Counted from the stretch's first letter, positions 11,380 to 25,505 are shown. The stretch is DNA of 64,000 bases from Icerya purchasi (GCA_039619475.1 CM077115.1:400864557-400928556), one strand, 5' to 3'. The notes: generated from the letters alone by a model not told the origin. Translations and numbers: made by a program.

Positions 11380-12209
11380 CATATATTCATATATACATTA
11401 TATATATATATTTTATTTTTTTCTATCTAAATTGTAACAATACATCATAGAATTGTAAAAAATTGAAGTAACCTGCTGGATAACTTATGGTTACTGATTA
11501 ATAGTATGTGTATGTTTAAGCTTAAAAATAAATTTGTATACAAATGTTTGAAAATGTTCCAATAGAACTATGTCATTAAATTGCATTGAGCAGTCTGCAT
11601 TTTATAGTAATCTTAATTTGTCATTATATTTATGACATGACATATATTATATGATAAACGGTTTCTTCGTTATTATCATAATTACGGCATATACATATAT
11701 CTTGTTTTTAATTATCTTTTAATTTATGCAAATAATAACCGATAGAAAGAACCATGTCCAGTAAGAAAAACAATTACTTACAAATGCGAGCAAAGCTTTG
11801 TTTATAGCCTAATGAATATAGTTTATGAACTAAATCGATTCCGAAAAGCATTTAATTAAATTAATTTGCTAGTGATAATGGTCGTGGTTGCGAATTGCAG
11901 TGTTGCCTTTCAGGTTCTCTTAGATTTGAATCTCCGATCATTGAGATATCTTTGTTTACGATTGAGAAATTTTAGGAATACTTGATGACACTCGTGTTTG
12001 TAAATATATATTATCACCTTATGATACCGGTTGTCTTTTATGCTGCAAAGACCGGCCGTTGAGTAGCATATTAACTTTTTTTTTTTTGTAAATGTTGAAT
12101 TTATTTACTTTGTTATCTTTCGAACAAATCCCCCCTTCCCACGAAACTCTAGTTAGAACTTTTCCCATTATTAAAATGTCGTTGCTTTATGGTATCTTTA
12201 AGGTAGATG
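11380..12209. other. Unassigned AT-rich DNA
   Basis: A (TA)-rich stretch at about 11388-11412 abuts the transposon end. Nothing else recognised. Confidence 0.5.
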
Positions 12210-12775
12210 TTTGAGTGTATCTCTCTCTTTTCGTTCTCACCGTGACTTTTGGACTGATCTCTATCCGTCCTTTTTCTCCAACCCTGACTCCTTTTACCTT
12301 GCTTTACAGCCTTCTCCATCCGTTTCTCCCTGGTTTAATAATTTTCCCAGTATCAGCCGTTCTGTCATTTCTTCCATAGTTCGCCTTCGTTTTAATCACA
12401 GTCTGCTCCCGGCTTCTCGTTTCCGCTTTGCTCTGGTTCAATCTCCTTTGTGTCCCTTTCATCCTCCAACCTTCAATGGCTCGTGTGATGCAAATCACGT
12501 ACTATTTGAATGTTCCTTTATTTCTACTGAACGCGCGATCCTTTATTCCAATTTGCTTAGCCTTGGCCTCCCTACACCTTACAGTGCCCTCTATATTCTC
12601 ACTTTTCCATCTCCTTCTGTTGTTCCCTTGTTATCCGCATTCATTTCCTCTGTCTCTGATCGTTTCTTGATATAACTTGTCGCTCCATATGTCCTTCTAT
12701 TCTTTTAATCTTTTGTGCTGGGTAAATGTCCTGTGCTGGCGTGCCCATTTAAAAAAAAAAAAAAAAAAAAAAAAA
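12210..12775 (+). mobile_element. 5'-truncated LINE (pyrimidine-rich family), copy 1, with 25-A tail
   Basis: A 154-codon frame on a C/T-rich strand contains SISRSVISSIVRLRFNHSLL, then a spaced LCPF and a CDANHVLFEC block. That is the C-x2-C ... H-x4-C region after RNase H in Jockey-group ORF2 proteins. About 65 bp after the stop comes the family 3' end (TGTGCTGGCGTGCCCATTT) and 25 uninterrupted A residues at 12751-12775. RT and RNase H are absent, which is usual for 5' truncation during target-primed reverse transcription. Its long open frame and clean tail suggest one of the younger copies of this family in the window. No target-site duplication was identified. Confidence 0.75.
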
Positions 12776-14048
12776 GTGTAGTATAGTCCCAATGGCAGAT
12801 CGGGCTATCGTTTCTTAACCGTAACAAAAAGAAATTAGCCTTCACTGTGATAAGCACAATGTACGACAGGATTCCGCGTGAACGAAGTGTAAATCATTCG
12901 GATACCCGTACAAGCAAAAAACCTAAGAAATTAATGTATTGTAATTGATGATCTTTTACACCGATCTATTTATTTATTTTTTTTTTTTGTAAATAGCGGT
13001 CAGATAATTTTTTTGCACAAGAAAGAAGATTTATAATCAATTTATATAATAATAGTAGCAGAGATGTTTCCATGTCCCGTAGAAACAATCCGCTAGGACG
13101 ATCACTTTTTGCGCTGTCGTAGTTAAAAAAGCAGTTTATGTCTTAGACAGTTAATTGCAAGTGATTTCTGGAAAACTTATCTTTAATTCCGAATCAGTTT
13201 TTCCGTATTGTTTAAAAAACATAAAACGTTGATATTTTCTTTCACATTATTACTGGGAAAAAAAAGCTCAAATTCGGTAGGGAACTTTAAAGTTAAATGT
13301 AAACAGTATAAAAATGTTGTCTTTTTTTTTTTTTTTGTTTTGTGTTCGTTAAACACCCTTCCAGAGAGTTTTTTTTAAACTGCGGCATTAAAAAAAAAGA
13401 TTTTGCTTATTCGTTTATACTTTCTTCTCTAAGTCTCAGGTAACTTGGTCAGGTCTATGGGCGTTGAGCCTAAAGAAAAGGTTACCGCCGCCCTAGCAGT
13501 TTTCAACCACGCAGAATACAGCTTCCTCTTATTTTAAGCAGATAACAGCTTTGACAATTTATTCGAAGCAAGATTGTTTTTTGGTTCGTTTTACAGCGAA
13601 CTTCTTTCGGTCCGTATTGAAAAAAACAAAGAAGAAACGGTAATATTGAGAAAAAAATGTTTTCATCTAGCCATGGTATTTTCCAAAGCCGTTCACAGAG
13701 TATTGTCTTGTTCGTTGAAATAGTGCCAACATATAAAATCAATCGGGTTAATGTTGTCTAAACGAAAAATTGTAAACAACCGAACGAGTAGATTCCTCTC
13801 TTTCTTTTTTCTTCAGAGAAATAGAGCGGACGCTATATTTTGAATACTGCGAAATTCGACTTCAGAACTGAGAAAGGAGGATCTGTTTGTGTATGACGAA
13901 AATTTAAAGGCTGAATAATCTTCATTCATTTACGATGTTGAAATTTCCTGCATAACGAATTTTAATGCAGTTTTTGATTTTTATAGTTTTAAAAGTGTTT
14001 CCTGTTCAGAGCATATTAAATAAATTCCTGTATTACATATGATAAAAT
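12776..14048. other. Unassigned AT-rich DNA
   Basis: Several poly-A/T tracts (about 12969-12985, 13322-13336). A 79-codon minus frame at 13503-13742 is not recognised and has no supporting context. Confidence 0.5.
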
Positions 14049-14275
14049 AATGCAAGGATATGTAATTACATAATGTTGATATTTATAAATATTTATAAAA
14101 AAAAAAAACAACACCGACAATGTTTCTTCATGATACAAACTATATCATCAATGGTGTAACATAAAACAATTTGACATTTAAATTTGATTATGTTGTCGGA
14201 GTTGTTTTTTTTTTTTTTTTTTTTTTTTTTGATAAATATTAACATTATATATAATTACATTTCCCGCGTATTATT
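14049..14275. repeat. MITE-like hairpin with poly-A/poly-T arms
   Basis: The left arm (about 14058-14123) reads TGTAATTACATAATGTTGATA, an A run, then CAACACCGACAA. The right arm (about 14187-14262) is its inverse, with TTGTCGGAGTTG, a 26-T run and a matching flank. The loop of about 60 nt contains a smaller palindrome (ATGATA/TATCAT). Weaker similarity may continue outward through TAATAATGC and its inverse. No coding content. It fits a small foldback element, but the termini are not sharply defined. Confidence 0.6.
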
Positions 14276-16398
14276 AGTTTAGTTCGTTTTTTCATAAAGT
14301 GTGTTTCCTGTTTTACGTTCATTAGAAAATTACGCGGGCATTAAGATTAAAGATTACATTTACTTTTAAAATGTATCGTCCAAAACACATTTTTGTCTGG
14401 TGAAGAAAAAAATTCGATAGCGTCCTTTTGAATCGAATCTCTCTGAAGTTATTATTTTAATAATTTTAAGCGAATAATTTTCAAAAGTAATTAATTAAAA
14501 AATGAAGTAATTCCCGCTTCAAATTATACTTGTGATATAGAATTGCAATTTCGTCCGTAATTTAAATTGAGATTTTTCTAAACGGCGTCGAATAATGGTT
14601 TCGTTAAACAGTGTCGTCGAATCAAAACTATAAACTATTTTTTCTATTATTAATAATTTCCTTTTGTAGTGGGGTTGGATGTTTAGAATATCGTCGACAT
14701 TTTTGTCAATTATTAACGTGTTTCTAGTGATTACGAGAATTTATTTCGATCGGCTGTATTTTAAAAAGTTATCGATTCGAAATAAATCATTATCAAAATT
14801 GCGAATGATAATGAAACGACACGCAATAATAATAATGAAATAAATTACTATAATTACGTCTCCGATGTGTCGAGACAACGTTCTACTTGTTAATTTCATG
14901 TCCATTTTATTTTTTCCAAAACATACTTCACATCTTCATATCGTATTGCTTCCCATCTTCTTAATTGTGGCAATTTCGATAAGAATGAAAGCCGATTTCC
15001 CCTAATATGTAGCTCTTAAAGTCTTTTACAGAAAACCGCATTGTCAGAAATCTACACAAACGGTTCCGTTTGTTTTTTTTTCTTTTTTTGTAATAAACAC
15101 TAAACGTATACAGCGTTTAAGTTGTACAAGTGTATACGTACAAAAAACAAAAATAAAAGCACAAAAGTAAAAAAAGTAAAAAAAAAAAAAAAACAGTTAA
15201 AAAATTCGCTGCTTTACCCTTTTCAAATCATGTTTGCGCAACTGTTTTGTATTTTCTTCTATCGCATTAGGTATATTACAATGTGTTTCTTCTCGGTGGC
15301 ATTGTCGGATCTCTTCCTTGCATTAGCTTTCTTCAAAAATATTATAAGATACGTCGTAAGAAGATAAAAGCATGGTGCACCGATTTTGATCTTTTTTAAT
15401 ATCAGCATCAATGAATTGAATGCAGCTGTCTCACCTGCGAAACTCTGCGAATAATTACCGCAACTGACTCATTCCCAGCGAGTGGAGAACGCTGAAAATT
15501 CTAGGTCACCTAACCTATTCCGATTGTAATGTCGCTATTACTTTTACCCGAAGGCTAAAAACCAGCCCTAAAGTGTAGTCTCAATTCTTTCTGCATTCTA
15601 CTCGTTTAAAATGTCATTTTCCCTTCTTCATATTATTCTCATTTGAAGAAATGCACTGGCTTCTAGTAGTTCCCTCTCGGCTTTTTCCTAGGGCTCGAGA
15701 AGCAGTGAGAACACGGATATAATTTCTCACGGTCTTACCTGGCGCCGATATGTTTCTTTTATCCTCTATCTAAAATCAAGCGACACCGAAATACACCACA
15801 CGTGAAATTTTAAAACACTGTTGGATATTCTAAGCAGTTGCTGATTATGTGATCTGAAGTTATTGTACAAAAATGCTGGAAGAGTAATCTGCTACTAGCG
15901 TAACAAGAATTCCGGGAAAGAGGGGGTAGCCTTACAGCTCGACGTGATACACGTTTCTTGAAGTGAAAACTTCTTTACTAGCGATTTTCGGTAGGGGAAA
16001 AACTTCTGGTTTCGCGTCACGCGTATCACGCGCGTCACGGACATGCTAATGTTAACAGTATCGACTAGTGCGGGAGATAAAATCGCTGACACCTCTCCTC
16101 TACCGCTCGCTACTTGCACGACCGTGCGTAATCAGTAATGAACTACAAAAAAAAAAAACATAAAAATTTAATTAATTCTATTAGAATTACTAAGAGGGAA
16201 TAATAAAAGTTTACGATGCCGGTAAATTGTCGTGAACATTATTTAATAATGAAATATTGTAAAAATTCTGTAACTAATACATTACACTAATTCCATAAAA
16301 TAATAAATATTTTCGACATTGTCGTCTCTGTTTTTGTCGATATTGTTGTTTGTTATTATTAAAATGGTTGCGCAGCAGCGAAATTATTTATTGTATTT
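14276..16398. other. Unassigned DNA
   Basis: The part at 15400-16135 is richer in GC and CpG than its surroundings (for example CGCGTCACGCGTATCACGCG near 16015). A 74-codon minus frame there (15895-16119) is not recognised. No other feature seen. Confidence 0.45.
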
Positions 16399-16401
16399 AT
16401 T

Positions 16402-16607
16402 ATTTTAATTGTTTTAATTGTTTTAATTATTTTAATTGTTTTAATTGTTTAATTGTAGGATCATAGTGCAGTACAACAATAAATACTAAAAATATGTTAA
16501 TATTTTTATATAGAAAAATGAATATAATAAAAACGAAGCATTTATTTTCAAATATTTCCAATATTCGTATCTAATAAAATTATTTGATTTGATTTGATTT
16601 GATTTGA
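16402..16607. repeat. Simple tandem repeats (TTTTAATTG)n and (TTTGA)n
   Basis: Five or six copies of TTTTAATTG lie at about 16402-16457, and five copies of TTTGA at about 16580-16606, separated by ordinary AT-rich DNA. Confidence 0.8.
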
Positions 16608-19600
16608 ATATTTGCATTTAAAAATTTGATATTATTTTTTTTATTTTTACTTTAATATTTGACCTCTTCTTTACATTATGCAACGAGTATTTCAAAGTAA
16701 CTTAAGAGTTATCTTACTAGCGTCCTGAAACAGATTTCTAGTTGTTCGATAATATTTTCGTCGCGGATTTTAAAATTAAAAATTCTATAAAATTTTATAA
16801 TAATTTTAGATTTATGTGATGAATTTCGAAGATACGGTGTTACCAATGCAAAATTATGGTTTATTAATTGAAATTTTTTGGTTAAAAAAAATGTTCGAAT
16901 CAAACAGTTTCACTGCTTACTTCAGTTACCATATTGTATTCTTTTTAGAATATAATGAAAAGACTGAAAGTACAAATAATCTAAATATTGTTGAAATTAA
17001 CGATGACAATGATGCAAACAATGAAAATAATCTTGAAAATTAATTTCATTTAAATTTATGTAAATATAAGTACTATGCATAAATAATATAAGTGTATAAT
17101 AATTATTATTTAAATTAAATTGTATTTATATATACGATGTGGGCTTGCATCATATATTTTGACTAATAAACAAACCATATGAAAATGTGTATAATGGTTG
17201 CTCGGAGTGAGATGTGAAAACCAGAGAGAGACTAATGTTAATAATTTGCAAGTTACAAATTATGAAATTTTAATTTTCGATACTACAATTAATCTGGAAA
17301 TTCAAGTAATGAATACTGTTATTTCATAGTTTTAAGTTTTCACTTCTGTCGACAGTCCCCATGACTGCATCGTTTTTTTTTTTTTTGTTTTTTTTTTATT
17401 ACTGCTCAGAGTCGGGAGTGTAGGATTTCCACGCTAGTTACAAAACTGGTAACAAAAGAACCTTCAGGAGCTAATTAACGCACCGAGAGAAAGTTCGCCT
17501 ATCTTGCACGCTAATATAGTCCTCGAAAGCGTTGATTAAGGAAAGAGGACATTTTATACGGAGGCTTGCAACGAATTATATAGATGCTGTACAAACTAAC
17601 ACAAGCGCATTATTATTTTGAGAGATTTCAATGGCGTCGACATTTTTTAACTCTTGTACAAAAACACGATCTACATTTGAAATATCGCTTACCATCCAAG
17701 CATCAATTTCGGATCGGATGCTAAGGATCAAGACGCCAAGTATAAATAATAAAATTGTTGCATTGCGAAATGCTTGAATTCACAGATCGTGAATGTGCCG
17801 ATGAAGTACACAATTAATTACGCGAAAAAACAGAAATCTTACAGATGGATATGTACATTCAGATTCAGCTCGTGTGAGGGAACAAATCTGTAAACTAGGA
17901 ACAATTTGAAATATCTTTTAAAAGTAACGTGAACAAATAGACGATAAAGGTAAATGTAAAATTAGAAATACCGAGGTAACTTAAACTGCATCAAAACGAA
18001 TAAAAACTGAATAAATATTATCAAAATAATAATTTATAATATTAATTTTTAGCCTGTTATATGGCAACGGGGAACTCGGACAATTACCGGAAAAATTTCT
18101 AGCAGAGAAAAAATTAAAAGTTTGTAGTCAACAAAAATTACTGGTTCTAACGGTACGGTATCTACTGAGAAAATGCTTATATTGTCGAAGCAGTGCTCGT
18201 GCAGAATCGTATGGAAAGACTAATGCTTGTGGGGACTATACCGGTTACCGTAAAAGAACCTTCCCGATCTCTGATGGTACAAAAGTATTAAGACAAATGA
18301 TCTAAAAAAAAAAAAAAAACAGGTTAGATCTGGAAGTTATCTGGTATCGGACGGAGGAAAATGACCGAGATACTGAAATTTTTCGAAATAAAAATCATAA
18401 CAAAAAATATGACCACATCTCATAATATCAGAGTCCAGAGTCACATCTATAATACAAACACACACAGATGTTACGAGTATAGGATTATAAGAAGGAAATA
18501 TTTCGATCAACGGCTATTTATTATTATTTTACGACGCCGAATGAAATATTAAAGTTTAAGATGAAAACTGTTTCTCTAAATAAGTAAAGGCGGGCAGGAA
18601 ATTTCATCGCGACAGGAAGAGATATTTTCAAGACACTTCCCGGCACAGATATTAGAACGTCATTTTCGGCTAAAGCAAACTTTCGAATGACGTACAAACA
18701 GGAAAAACGAAAAATTTTTTTACACAAAGTATATAACAGTTGTCGTTGCGATAGTCTTTAGTTGTCACTTGTTGCTGTAATTTACTGTCATCCAGGATTC
18801 ATAATATCTTTCACAGAATACGATTATATTTTTTCTACTTCCGTCACGGAGGTGTGCCCAATTCGATCTCGAGTGACGATGGAAATTATTACAAAAATTA
18901 AATTAAATTAATCGCTAATAGAATGATAGCGAAGGCAATGGCGAACCACTAAACGTATAGATATGCGCGCTAGTTACGGTATACCTGGGATTGCATTTGT
19001 ATATCGTTAAAGGGAACATTTACAATCAGTTTCAAGTATAGTTTTGCGTGTACAGTCACATTTTGAATATAACAATTGTCACGAACATTTATACAACCAA
19101 AATGTACAAATAACAAAGAAGATATTACAATTAAATTACCTCTATTGTTAGCTGATGATATAGCTCGAAAACGTTTCTCTAAATGATAGGTATCTTAATT
19201 TGAATTTACTAAAATATAAATTAATACTTATTTTTGTTTGTTAATTAATAAGGAGGGAATTTATTTATCTCGTATATTTACGGATATTACAATTTCCTGT
19301 ACGAACTGGTGTTTGTTCGAACATTCCTCTTACGGCTGCTCGTGAAAAAACCATATATGACATTGCAAAACGACTCCATGTCTAGCTTGAAAAATAACGT
19401 AAAATTAAAATGTACATTTTTTATAAGGTAAAATTCAGGTAATCTTTCAAATTGAAGGTCATAATCGATGCTGCGCGTACGGGGCTGTAAATGATTACGC
19501 AATAAACAAAAATTAAGAAAAAAAAAATTGTAAATAAATAAATAAAAAAAAAGTTACTTTATAATATATATTTTTCTCAGAAATTCTTCTTCGCATCATT

Positions 19601-20076
19601 AAGCAAATCATTCGTGCTAATAGCGTACAACAACGAAATCGGCGTTCGAACTACGAGTACATTAAGGTCTGTTAAAAGGTTCGTTAACATTGAGCGCAGA
19701 CTACGTTAATGACATTAAAAAGCCGTCGAGGTCGAGCAATTTTGACATTAATTCATTCAAGTTACAAATGAACGAACAGAAGACAGCTCTGTTCCTTAGC
19801 AGCAAACTGACTGTTATGCATCATTCGAATTTTTTGAATTTCAGTCAAATAATCGTTTTTTTCCGTTTTTACGTAATCGGCTTTTTAAAATCCGTAACAA
19901 AAATGTATTTCCCCTGCAAGCTGCGTTGATTCTTTGTTTCTATTTTCACTTTACGTTTGCTAAATTTAAAAATCTCCAGAAGCATAACTTTTGTAAAGGG
20001 TCCTCGAATTTAATCCAACGTTTAGGTTATTTATAATCTGTAAGAGTCAACAAAGCAGAGTTGTTTTATAAAGATC

Positions 20077-20080
<4 letters not shown>
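16608..20080. other. Unassigned AT-rich DNA
   Basis: A plus frame ending at 17043 has an Asn/Asp/Glu-rich C-terminus (INDDNDANNENNLEN) but no recognised domain. Poly-T tracts occur near 17371-17398 and an A run near 18304-18320. No RNA or mobile-element structure was recognised. Confidence 0.45.

Positions 20081-20121
<41 letters not shown>
20081..20121. repeat. (TA)n microsatellite
   Basis: About 40 bp of uninterrupted TA. Confidence 0.9.
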
Positions 20122-20122
<1 letters not shown>

Positions 20123-21504
20123 ACCTGGTCTTTAGTGCCCGGAAATTTAATTTCGACAACGGGAATGTAAATGTAGGTGTTATCTGAGGTAAACTTTTGT
20201 TTGCGTTCTCCGAATACCGGAGATACTTCGGATGAACAATTTCCCATAAGTTCGTCGATGAATAAATCGAAAGGAATGCCTCAGGATTTACATCGAAACA
20301 AAACAGATTGAGAAATAAATATCCGAGTTTTAAACTCTTTACATATTTTTTGATTGACATTTGTTGTAGATGTAAAGTTTAATTTTAGTAAATTTTTTTA
20401 TTGTAAAACAATCTGGCCAAAGACAATTAGCGATATTCCTGTTTTCCAAACTTTTGTCCGATACGATAATTTGCCTGCGTAATTATTCGGAAAAGTAGTA
20501 ATCATGTTAGATTTGTTTATGCGTTTTAAAAATTAGTTATAACAGAGTGCTAATACAATTTTACGGAACTCCCCTAAGCTAGCCGAAGAGATTTTATGAC
20601 TGCTTCTCCTCAGCATCTCACAGCCAAATTTGCAATAGGATATTTACGTGACTATATCACACTTCTTAGTTATACAGATTACAAATTATTTACCAAATGC
20701 GTTCTGCTGATGTCAATTCCACAGCATGGCAATATCCTTGTTTTCTCTAACGATCTAACGATCTAACGATACAACTCCATTCGGTTCTTTAACGGGCACG
20801 CGCCCCATCACGACGAATTAAATATTTCGACTACTGACACTTAAAAGTCGGCTCTAATGAATCAGGTTCGCTGCAACGGAACGTGGGCGTATTTTTTTAA
20901 ATTTACCCCTAGAATCAAAAAGACATCCTTTTCTCGATAACACGAGAGCGCGTATGAACATTTTTTATAACCAAAATCGCTACAGGCAAATTATATATAT
21001 ATTCATGTAGTTTATTTATATAACGATGAAGAAGCCATACCGATGTTTAATATTGATATGAGTTTTTGTTAAATTAACTGATTCGCCTTTATACTTGCGT
21101 CTTCCATGTGCCTGGATTAAAAAATTAATCGTCTGTCGAGTACCAATATTACCGTTTAGAAAATATTCTAAAGATAGAAGTTTAGAACGTAACAATAATT
21201 ATTACCGTTATTTTTATTAATTTAAAATATTTTATTATTTTTAACAATTTAATTTTACGTTAGATTTATTAATCGAGAGAATAACCATCGGATTGCGTTA
21301 ATCAGTGGCAGATATAGTAATGTCAACGTCATTCTTAGCCCTACCGCCACTACTTTGTCTGTCTCAAATCGTGACATACTGTACATACAAGAAGACAAAG
21401 TACCGACAAAATGGATTGCTGTCCCGGCCGAAATTTCGTAAATAAAGATTTAATTTTTTTTGTCGCTTAGTCGGAAAGAATTTTCCTCATTCTATACGAA
21501 ATGT
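20122..21504. other. Unassigned DNA
   Basis: Contains a small 8-bp tandem repeat (AACGATCT, about three copies) at about 20748-20771. No gene recognised. Confidence 0.5.
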
Positions 21505-21605
21505 AGAAGTGATAGAGCTGTCCGGGTTGTCCCGTGACGGGGTCAAGGGAGAAAGCCCCTTACGAGGCACAAAAGGCCGAATTATATATATATATATTAT
21601 TCGCG
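21505..21605 (+). repeat. Dispersed repeat, copy 2
   Basis: GGGGTCAAGGGAGAAAGCCCC, followed by TTACGAGGC and GGCCGAATTATATAT, is the reverse-orientation match of 1366-1475, with the outer TATAGAATG/CATTTCGTATA region also shared. The ends are not defined. Confidence 0.5.
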
Positions 21606-22775
21606 ATAGAGTAAATTTCTCTTTATTAATTTATTTTATTTTTATTTGTTGATCTTCATCCCTAGTTCATCGTTAGTACTGCTCTCTTTAATTCTTTCGT
21701 TTTTCTTGTTATTTTCGTTTAATCAAAATTTTTCCGGGCTTCCGTATAGCCGATTATTAATAAACCGGTTTAATTCGTATATTAATTTCACGCGCAACAA
21801 TTACGGAGACGGTCCTCTCGAGTAAGAATTACGAACGCTGTCTGCTAAAAATGTGTCGGTATGTGTGTTTCAGTGAAAAAAATATTTCCCTGTCTTATTA
21901 AATAATTTTGGTTATTAGTAAATGACCGAAATTTAAAGGGAAAAGACAGATTTCATGTTTACAATTTTTAATCGATTCGGCAAATTAATTATAAAGATGG
22001 TTCCTTGGCACATTACTTTTCCTCTTCCAACGCGCTACCGTAATATTTTTAGGAAATATATTTTGAACGATATTATTACATGTAGGTGATTCGGCAGACA
22101 AAATGCTTAAAAACAAATCTCGGTCTTCCCATAGCCGCTTTATTTTATTACGGTAACATAGAACCTAAACCAGTTTATATTTTTTTTACGATAAAAATCT
22201 TATTATTATTAATCATTAGCCGTTACCTCAGATTTAGTCCATGTCAGTCGAATTACCGACAGGCTATTTTTAAAAGATACCTCCAAACATCATAAACAAG
22301 CTGGCGTCGTGCTGAATTTACGCCGAATGGTCCGGTTTTTGTATACTTTGTTGTTTTTTCCTTTTTGAATTTAGTCGTTTTTTGAATCCGCTTTTATGCC
22401 GGAAATAATAACGAACACATTAATATAACATTTTTAAATACCGCTAGCTTAAGGCTCCCGTTCGCCCGTTAAAAGTGACCCCGAATGTCAACCAGCCAGC
22501 CCCCCTGCATGTTATAAATAGTTCTTATTTTTTAACATTCATTTATGTTTTTCCTTTTTTTTTTCTCATATCATTTAAAAATTAAGATACGTGTAATTTT
22601 GTTCTATTCACACACGGTAACAGTCGGAATAACTAGAAAAATATTTTTGAATGTCGGTCCCCGTTAGGCGGAATAATAAAAAAAAAAAAAATGTTACCAG
22701 ATTATTCTGTTACTGTTATTATCGAACAGTTTCTTCGCGCTGTTATTAATATGCGAAACGGTTTGCATTATGCTA
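21606..22775. other. Unassigned AT-rich DNA
   Basis: Only chance frames. An A run at 22678-22691 precedes the microsatellite that follows. Confidence 0.5.
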
Positions 22776-22861
22776 TCATTATTATTATTATTATTACTAT
22801 TATCATTATTGTTGTTATTATTATTAATTATTATTATTATTGTTGTTGTTGTTGTTGTTAC
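22776..22861. repeat. Interrupted (ATT)n/(GTT)n microsatellite
   Basis: ATT repeats that change to GTT repeats (GTTGTTGTTGTTGTT) near 22841-22860. Confidence 0.9.
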
Positions 22862-25449
22862 TATCAAATTTTAATGAATATAAATATCGGCAGCAGCACT
22901 GGAGAAGGCAACGAGGAAAGAGCTCTATGCCTAATTTAAATACTGTTTCTCGAGCGCTTATAGTATCAATGACGGAAAAGGAAGCCGATATAATACTTTT
23001 CCCACAACATCCTCCTACTAAATTACAGTTTACTCCCTGTTTAATAAAGATCTCTTTCAGGTGAAAATAATAATAATAAGTATTTAAAAAAAAGAAAAAA
23101 AAAAAGGAGTTATAAAAAGGCGATAAAACTAAGTAAATACTTTGACTACGTGGGTTTCGGGACTCGGAAGATTGAGTGACGGCCTCGTCACAATGAGAGC
23201 GTTACATATGATCTTCCAAGGTAACTAGCACATTCTGCATGAACACGGTAAACTTCGAAATTCTAAACAAATAAATAACCGGCAATTATTATTATTATAA
23301 TCAGCGCTATCAGCGTCGTTATTGTTACTGAATGCTCGGAAACGTTCGGACGCTGATGCTAGTTACTGGCAATCTGTATCATTAACGTGTGCATTAATAA
23401 AATTCATCTTGCACCATTGTAATCAATACCGCATCTCATTCTCCTCCTTCTCTCCGAACACACCATGAATTCGCTTGCATACGCCGCTTCTTACGTTTAT
23501 TTTCGTTTTCCTCTTGTCTCGTTTTTTTTTTGTTTTTTTTCGTTCATTCATTAATTCGTGACTTTGTTTCGTTTCACGTTATCCCTTCTGTATTATTATC
23601 GCATATTTCGTATACAATTGCCGAAAAACACTAATAATAACGTTTAGCGCGCGCTACACTCGGTTCTTGGTCCGCGCCGATTACTAATTGACGAAGGTAA
23701 CCCTCTTTACTTTGGTCCCGGGGGGATTAAAAAAATTTTCTGCCGCTAAATTAACGCAATAACGCAAAACTCCTCGGCTCTTTAACCATTTAAAAAACCG
23801 TATGATTGTCCATAAACGCCGACTAGTACACGCATTTCTTCCTTCCACGGGCGCATTTCCTACTTTTGTCTCTCAACACCGATCGCAGTTCTTTGTCTAC
23901 TGCTTTCCTGCCACCCGTCAGTGAAATTTTGCAAGTAAAACCGGCGATTCTAAGTATATATCTACAATGCAGATATCGTAGCTTTTTGTTTAAAAACTAC
24001 ATGGGGGGGGGGGGATCCCCTTTTTTATTTTGAAATCCGATAGGTGAAACCGTAACTAATCACCCGGCGGCCCGCAACTTGAAGAAACAAAAACAAAGAG
24101 AAGACAAAGTAAAAAAATGGTAACTAATATTCCTACTTTAGTCTTAATATTTTTTTGGTTATTTTTCCGTCGTTTACATAAGACAATATTGAAAGCTCAA
24201 AATGCCATATATAATCTCAAATTTGCAACAGATTTATTTAGAATTTTGAAGAAAGGAAAAAATCCACGAGAATCTCTCGTATTGATTGTCCCCCCGTGTG
24301 TCCGGTACCGTCGAGCTCACAGTTTCCTTAATTTTCATAAAGCACGCATTTCATTTTCTATAACTTTTTAATCTTGCGATAATTTTACGCCGGTTAAGCG
24401 AAGTTTATGCCTTACAATAGATTAATAATTGCTGACTACGTATTGTCGTCGTTTGATAATTACAAGAACTCGCGCGCTAAATTTCCAATATCCGAAATTT
24501 GACGAATTCCGTAATAGTAACACTCAAGCAGCAAGAGAAGCCGTTATGGAAAAAAACTGAAAAAAAACACTCGAGAACTAACTAAACTTTTCCTTTTTTT
24601 TAAATAATTCTATTCGGGTTAATTGACGCAAGCGCTTATTTATTGCATATTAAAAGGAAAAACAAACAAATGCACCCAAATTTAACCGATACAGGGATCC
24701 CATCGTTAGTGATAGCTCTGCATTTATTTCTTAGAAAGTTTTGATAATAGTAGTGGAAAAGCTCATTGATGAAATTTATCACGCGAAGCGATATGTTAAG
24801 TACTTCGGCACAAAAGAACTTGTGTCTTTTTTCCACTGTATAAAAAGTGAACTCTTATTCAAAAATAGCTAGGACGAACTATAGAACCCGGTGGCGCATT
24901 TATCTGCAACTAAAGAAACATTTGCACGCAGATTAGATTCCTAAAGGTTGACAAGGATTCAACCATCTGTCGCAGCATTAGATAATATAGAAATCGGATT
25001 ATACTGACCGGTAGACGTTATCGTGAATGGGGCACTATGATACATGTATAATACCAGTGTCGTCCTAGTGTGAGAAGTAACTATGATATAATATAGGCAA
25101 CGGATAGATAGGGTAAATAATTTAGAATAACCAGTGAAGGATAGGTGCGACGACGGTATACTGGAGATCAAAAAATCATCTTCAGAGATCGATCCCAGCT
25201 TCTATCTTGTCACTAGGTTACAAGTTGTTATTCGATCGTTTCATAGTTTACACAGACGTGCACTTCGAAATGACTATTCCAATGACTCTGAGAAGTGTCG
25301 AGACTCTCTACCCTTTAATATACCGATAACCATGTGTCATTTATAAGTTGCAGGCAATACGAAAAATTATGTAATATATTTTTGTATAATACTTTTGTAT
25401 CGAATACATATATATATAATGTTTCCACTGAAACTGATTCTAAAAATTA
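22862..25449. other. Unassigned DNA with a G12 tract
   Basis: Includes 12 consecutive G at 24003-24014 followed by ATCCCC, and a CpG-richer part at 23640-23910. No gene recognised. Confidence 0.5.
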
Positions 25450-25505
25450 TACGACATTTTCCTCATCTGGAAGGTCTAGCCGGGGCTGTCCCCTTGACAA
25501 CGTCC
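25450..25505 (-). repeat. Dispersed repeat, copy 3 (partial)
   Basis: GGTCTAGCCGGGGCTGTCCCC followed by TTGAC matches the core of copies at 1366 and 21505 with several differences. Only the core is shared. Confidence 0.35.

Noticed and set aside
20031..20360. 109-codon and 66-codon minus frames with YIYIYI runs
   Set aside because: Open mainly because they cross a (TA)n microsatellite; flanks are unrecognised.
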